From Odiellus spinosus (lineage: Eukaryota > Arthropoda > Arachnida > Opiliones > Phalangiidae), in NCBI GenBank assembly GCA_963920705.1, contig CAWUCO010000268.1, positions 6,014,001-6,078,000 of the forward strand: 64,000 nucleotides of DNA, read 5' to 3'. This document shows positions 62,021 to 64,000 of the stretch, one piece after another. Below the pieces are notes generated by a model. It searched no databases. It saw nothing but the letters and a program-made list of their open reading frames with translations, and had not been told where the DNA came from. Every line of letters begins with the position of its first letter. Positions within the stretch are counted from its first letter, which is position 1. The translations under genes and the position numbers were made by a program.

Positions 62021-63658
62021 TGAAAAGCAAGAAAAATATGGCCAATTCAAGAAACCATACAATATCAAAATAGTAAAATTTCAGATTTTAAAAATTCGCT
62101 TTTTGATATTAGATGTTTTTTGAATTGTCCATATATTCCATGTTTTTCAACGGATTTTCCAAAACACTTGATTTTCAGATAGACCAATATTTGCTCTTTC
62201 GAGTAGTCTTAATTTTGTCTAAATCGCTTAAAAATCAAAAGTTTTATGTCCATTTGAATCCAATAATCTTGGATTTTTAAGTGTTTTTGCTTTATTTTAA
62301 CCAATTTTATATTTGTCACAATTTTGCAATTTAGACAAAACCAAAGTCATTCGAAAGAGCAATTAATGGACAGTCTAAATAATAAGAGTTTTCAAAAATC
62401 CTTTGAAAAACAAGAAAAATATGGCCAATTCAAGAAATCATAGAATATCAAAATAGTCAAATTTCAGATTTTCAAAATTCGCTTTTTGATATTAGATGCT
62501 TTTTGAATTGTCCATATTTTCCATGTTTTTCAACGGATTTTCCAAAACTCTTGATTTTCAGATAGACCAATATTTGCTCTTTCGAGTAGTCTTAATTTTG
62601 TCTAAATCGCTTAAAAATCAAAAGTTTTATGTCCATTTGAATCCAATAATCTTGGATTTTTAAGTGTTTTTGCTTTATTTTAACCAATTTTATATTTGTC
62701 ACAATTTTGCAATTTAGACAAAACCAAAGTCATTCGAAAGAGCAATTAATGGACAGTCTAAATAATAAGAGTTTTCAAAAATCCTTTGAAAAACAAGAAA
62801 AATATGGCCAATTCAAGAAATCATAGAATATCAAAATAGTCAAATTTCAGATTTTCAAAATTCGCTTTTTGATATTAGATGCTTTTTGAATTGTCCATAT
62901 TTTCCATGTTTTTCAACGGATTTTCCAAAACTCTTGATTTTCAGATAGACCAATATTTGCTCTTTCGAGTAGTCTTAATTTTGTCTAAATCGCTTAAAAA
63001 TCAAAAGTTTTGTGTCCATTTGAATCCAATAATCTTGGATTTTTAAGTGTTTTTGCTTTATTTTAACCAATTTTATATTTGTCACAATTTTGCAATTTAG
63101 ACAAAACCAAAGTCATTCGAAAGAGCAATTAATGGACAGTCTAAATAATAAGAGTTTTCAAAAATCCTTTGAAAAACAAGAAAAATATGGCCAATTCAAG
63201 AAATCATAGAATATCAAAATAGTCAAATTTCAGATTTTCAAAATTCGCTTTTTGATATTAGATGCTTTTTGAATTGTCCATATTTTCCATGTTTTTCAAC
63301 GGATTTTCCAAAACTCTTGATTTTCAGATAGACCAATATTTGCTCTTTCGAGTAGTCTTAATTTTGTCTAAATCGCTTAAAAATCAAAAGTTTTGTGTCC
63401 ATTTGAATCCAATAATCTTGGATTTTTAAGTGTTTTTGCTTTATTTTAACCAATTTTATATTTGTCACAATTTTGCAATTTAGACAAAACCAAAGTCATT
63501 CGAAAGAGCAATTAATGGACAGTCTAAATAATAAGAGTTTTCAAAAATCCGTTGAAAAATAAGAAAAATATGGCCAATTCAAGAAACCATACAATATCAA
63601 AATAGTCAAATTTCAGATTTTAAAAATTCGCTTTTTGATATTAGATGTTTTTTGAATT
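62021..63658 (+). repeat. Block F21, about 4.3 forward monomers
   Basis: Enters by type 1 with GTTGAAAAGCAAG, as in F7. Three successive monomers share ATCCTTTG and CATAGAA and lie 383 bp apart (about 62397, 62780, 63163). A private stop-type change, AAAAATAAG, is near 63557. Leaves by type 3. Confidence 0.87.
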
Positions 63659-64000
63659 GGCCATATTTTTCTTGTTTTTCAACGGATTTTTGAAAACTCT
63701 CATTATTTAGACTGTCCATTAATTGCTCTTTCGAATGACTTTGGTTTTGTCTAAATTGCCAAGACGTGACAAATATAAAATTGGTTAAATTAAAGCAAAA
63801 ACACTTAAAAATCTAAAATTATTGGATTCAAATGGACACAAAACTTTTGATTTTTAAGCGATTTAGACAAAATTAAGACTACTCGAAATAGCAAATATTG
63901 GTCTATCCAAAAAACAAGAGTTTTGGAAAATCCGTTGAAAAACATGGAAAATATGGACAATTCAAAAAACATCTAATATCAAAAAGCGAATTTTGAAAAT
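63659..64000 (-). repeat. Block R21, partial, runs off the window
   Basis: Copy of the R19 entry at 4231-bp offset without the 21-bp duplication. Cut by the end of the window. Confidence 0.85.

Larger units (their letters stand above)
57400..62140. repeat. Large inverted duplication centred near 59769
   Basis: Left arm about 57400-59428, right arm about 60110-62140, with a spacer of about 680 bp. Mirror pairs: TTTGCTTTTTCGAG (58725) with CTCGAAAAAGCAAA (60800), AGTTAAATGTCC (58776) with GGACATTTAACT (60752), ATCCTTTG with CAAAGGAT, and the 21-bp duplication (57909) with its inverse (61588). F18 mirrors R20, R18 mirrors F20, and F19 mirrors part of R19. Beyond about 57.4 and 62.14 kb the match falls to ordinary monomer similarity. 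Confidence 0.85.
1..64000. repeat. 383-bp compound-dyad satellite array (whole window except 27821-28387)
   Basis: Every part of the window outside the retrotransposon aligns by eye to one 383-bp unit; at that spacing the window holds about 165 monomers. Corresponding points recur at 382-383 bp, for example exactly 383 bp apart in eight successive monomers from 38913 to 41594. Monomers differ by scattered substitutions and 1-3 nt indels. No gene, RNA gene or promoter is supported within the array. The array has no visible edge at either end of the window, so it is longer than 64 kb. Function is unknown; large homogenised arrays of this kind are typical of centromeric or other constitutive heterochromatin, which is inference here. 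Confidence 0.97.

Noticed and set aside
1..64000. CRISPR array, because of regular repeats.
   Set aside because: The repeat period is 383 bp with no short repeat/unique spacer pattern, no cas genes are present, and the context is eukaryotic.

Overview
The window is one uninterrupted tract of AT-rich satellite DNA (roughly 70-75% AT by eye), broken once by a 567-bp fragment of a non-LTR retrotransposon (27821-28387). I see no intact protein-coding gene, tRNA, rRNA, CRISPR array or bacterial feature. A long homogenised tandem array with higher-order repeats and a LINE tail ending in poly(A) points to heterochromatin, possibly pericentromeric or centromeric, of a eukaryote. The style of the LINE C-terminus and the base composition suggest an invertebrate, perhaps an insect, but the species cannot be named from this sequence.

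The repeat unit is 383 bp and is itself a compound inverted repeat. Taking 4746-5128 as the model, it has a left arm (B, ~128 bp, starting GCAATTTAGACAAAACC), a ~30-bp centre, a right arm (A, ~127 bp, ending GTCTAAATCGC) that is the diverged reverse complement of B (about 22 differences by eye, ~83% identity), and a ~98-bp unrelated spacer. Arm pairs therefore alternate in direction along the array. In 'forward' (F) blocks the + strand reads B-A-B-A. In 'reverse' (R) blocks it reads b-a-b-a, where lower case means reverse complement.

Layout: F to 10.29 kb; mixed short R and F blocks 10.3-15.9 kb; F 15.9-20.9 kb; R 20.9-31.2 kb, with the retrotransposon inside; then blocks of about 0.35-3.4 kb alternating F/R to the end. 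I count 21 F and 21 R blocks (41 switches). Switch types named below: type 1 = a to B, inside the shared AAAATCCGTTGAAAAACA motif; type 2 = b to A, in the reverse complement of the same motif; type 3 = A to b, just after GATATTAGATGTTTTTTGAA; type 4 = B to a, at CAATTC/ATTTC. Types 1/2 and 3/4 are reverse complements of each other. Two switches are deletions instead (13140 and 31820). Block edges are good to about 10-20 bp.

Over this lie higher-order repeats: tandem copies of 1147, 1532, 765, 2314 and 1167 bp, dispersed copies 2680, 3446, 3829, 4231 and 4977 bp apart, and two kilobase-scale inverted duplications (31.8-35.4 kb and 57.4-62.1 kb). Shared rare variants show that most switches are copies of a few original events. 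The retrotransposon entered one copy of a 3446-bp duplication; the other copy (about 24.3 kb) keeps the empty site and confirms a 4-5 bp target-site duplication.
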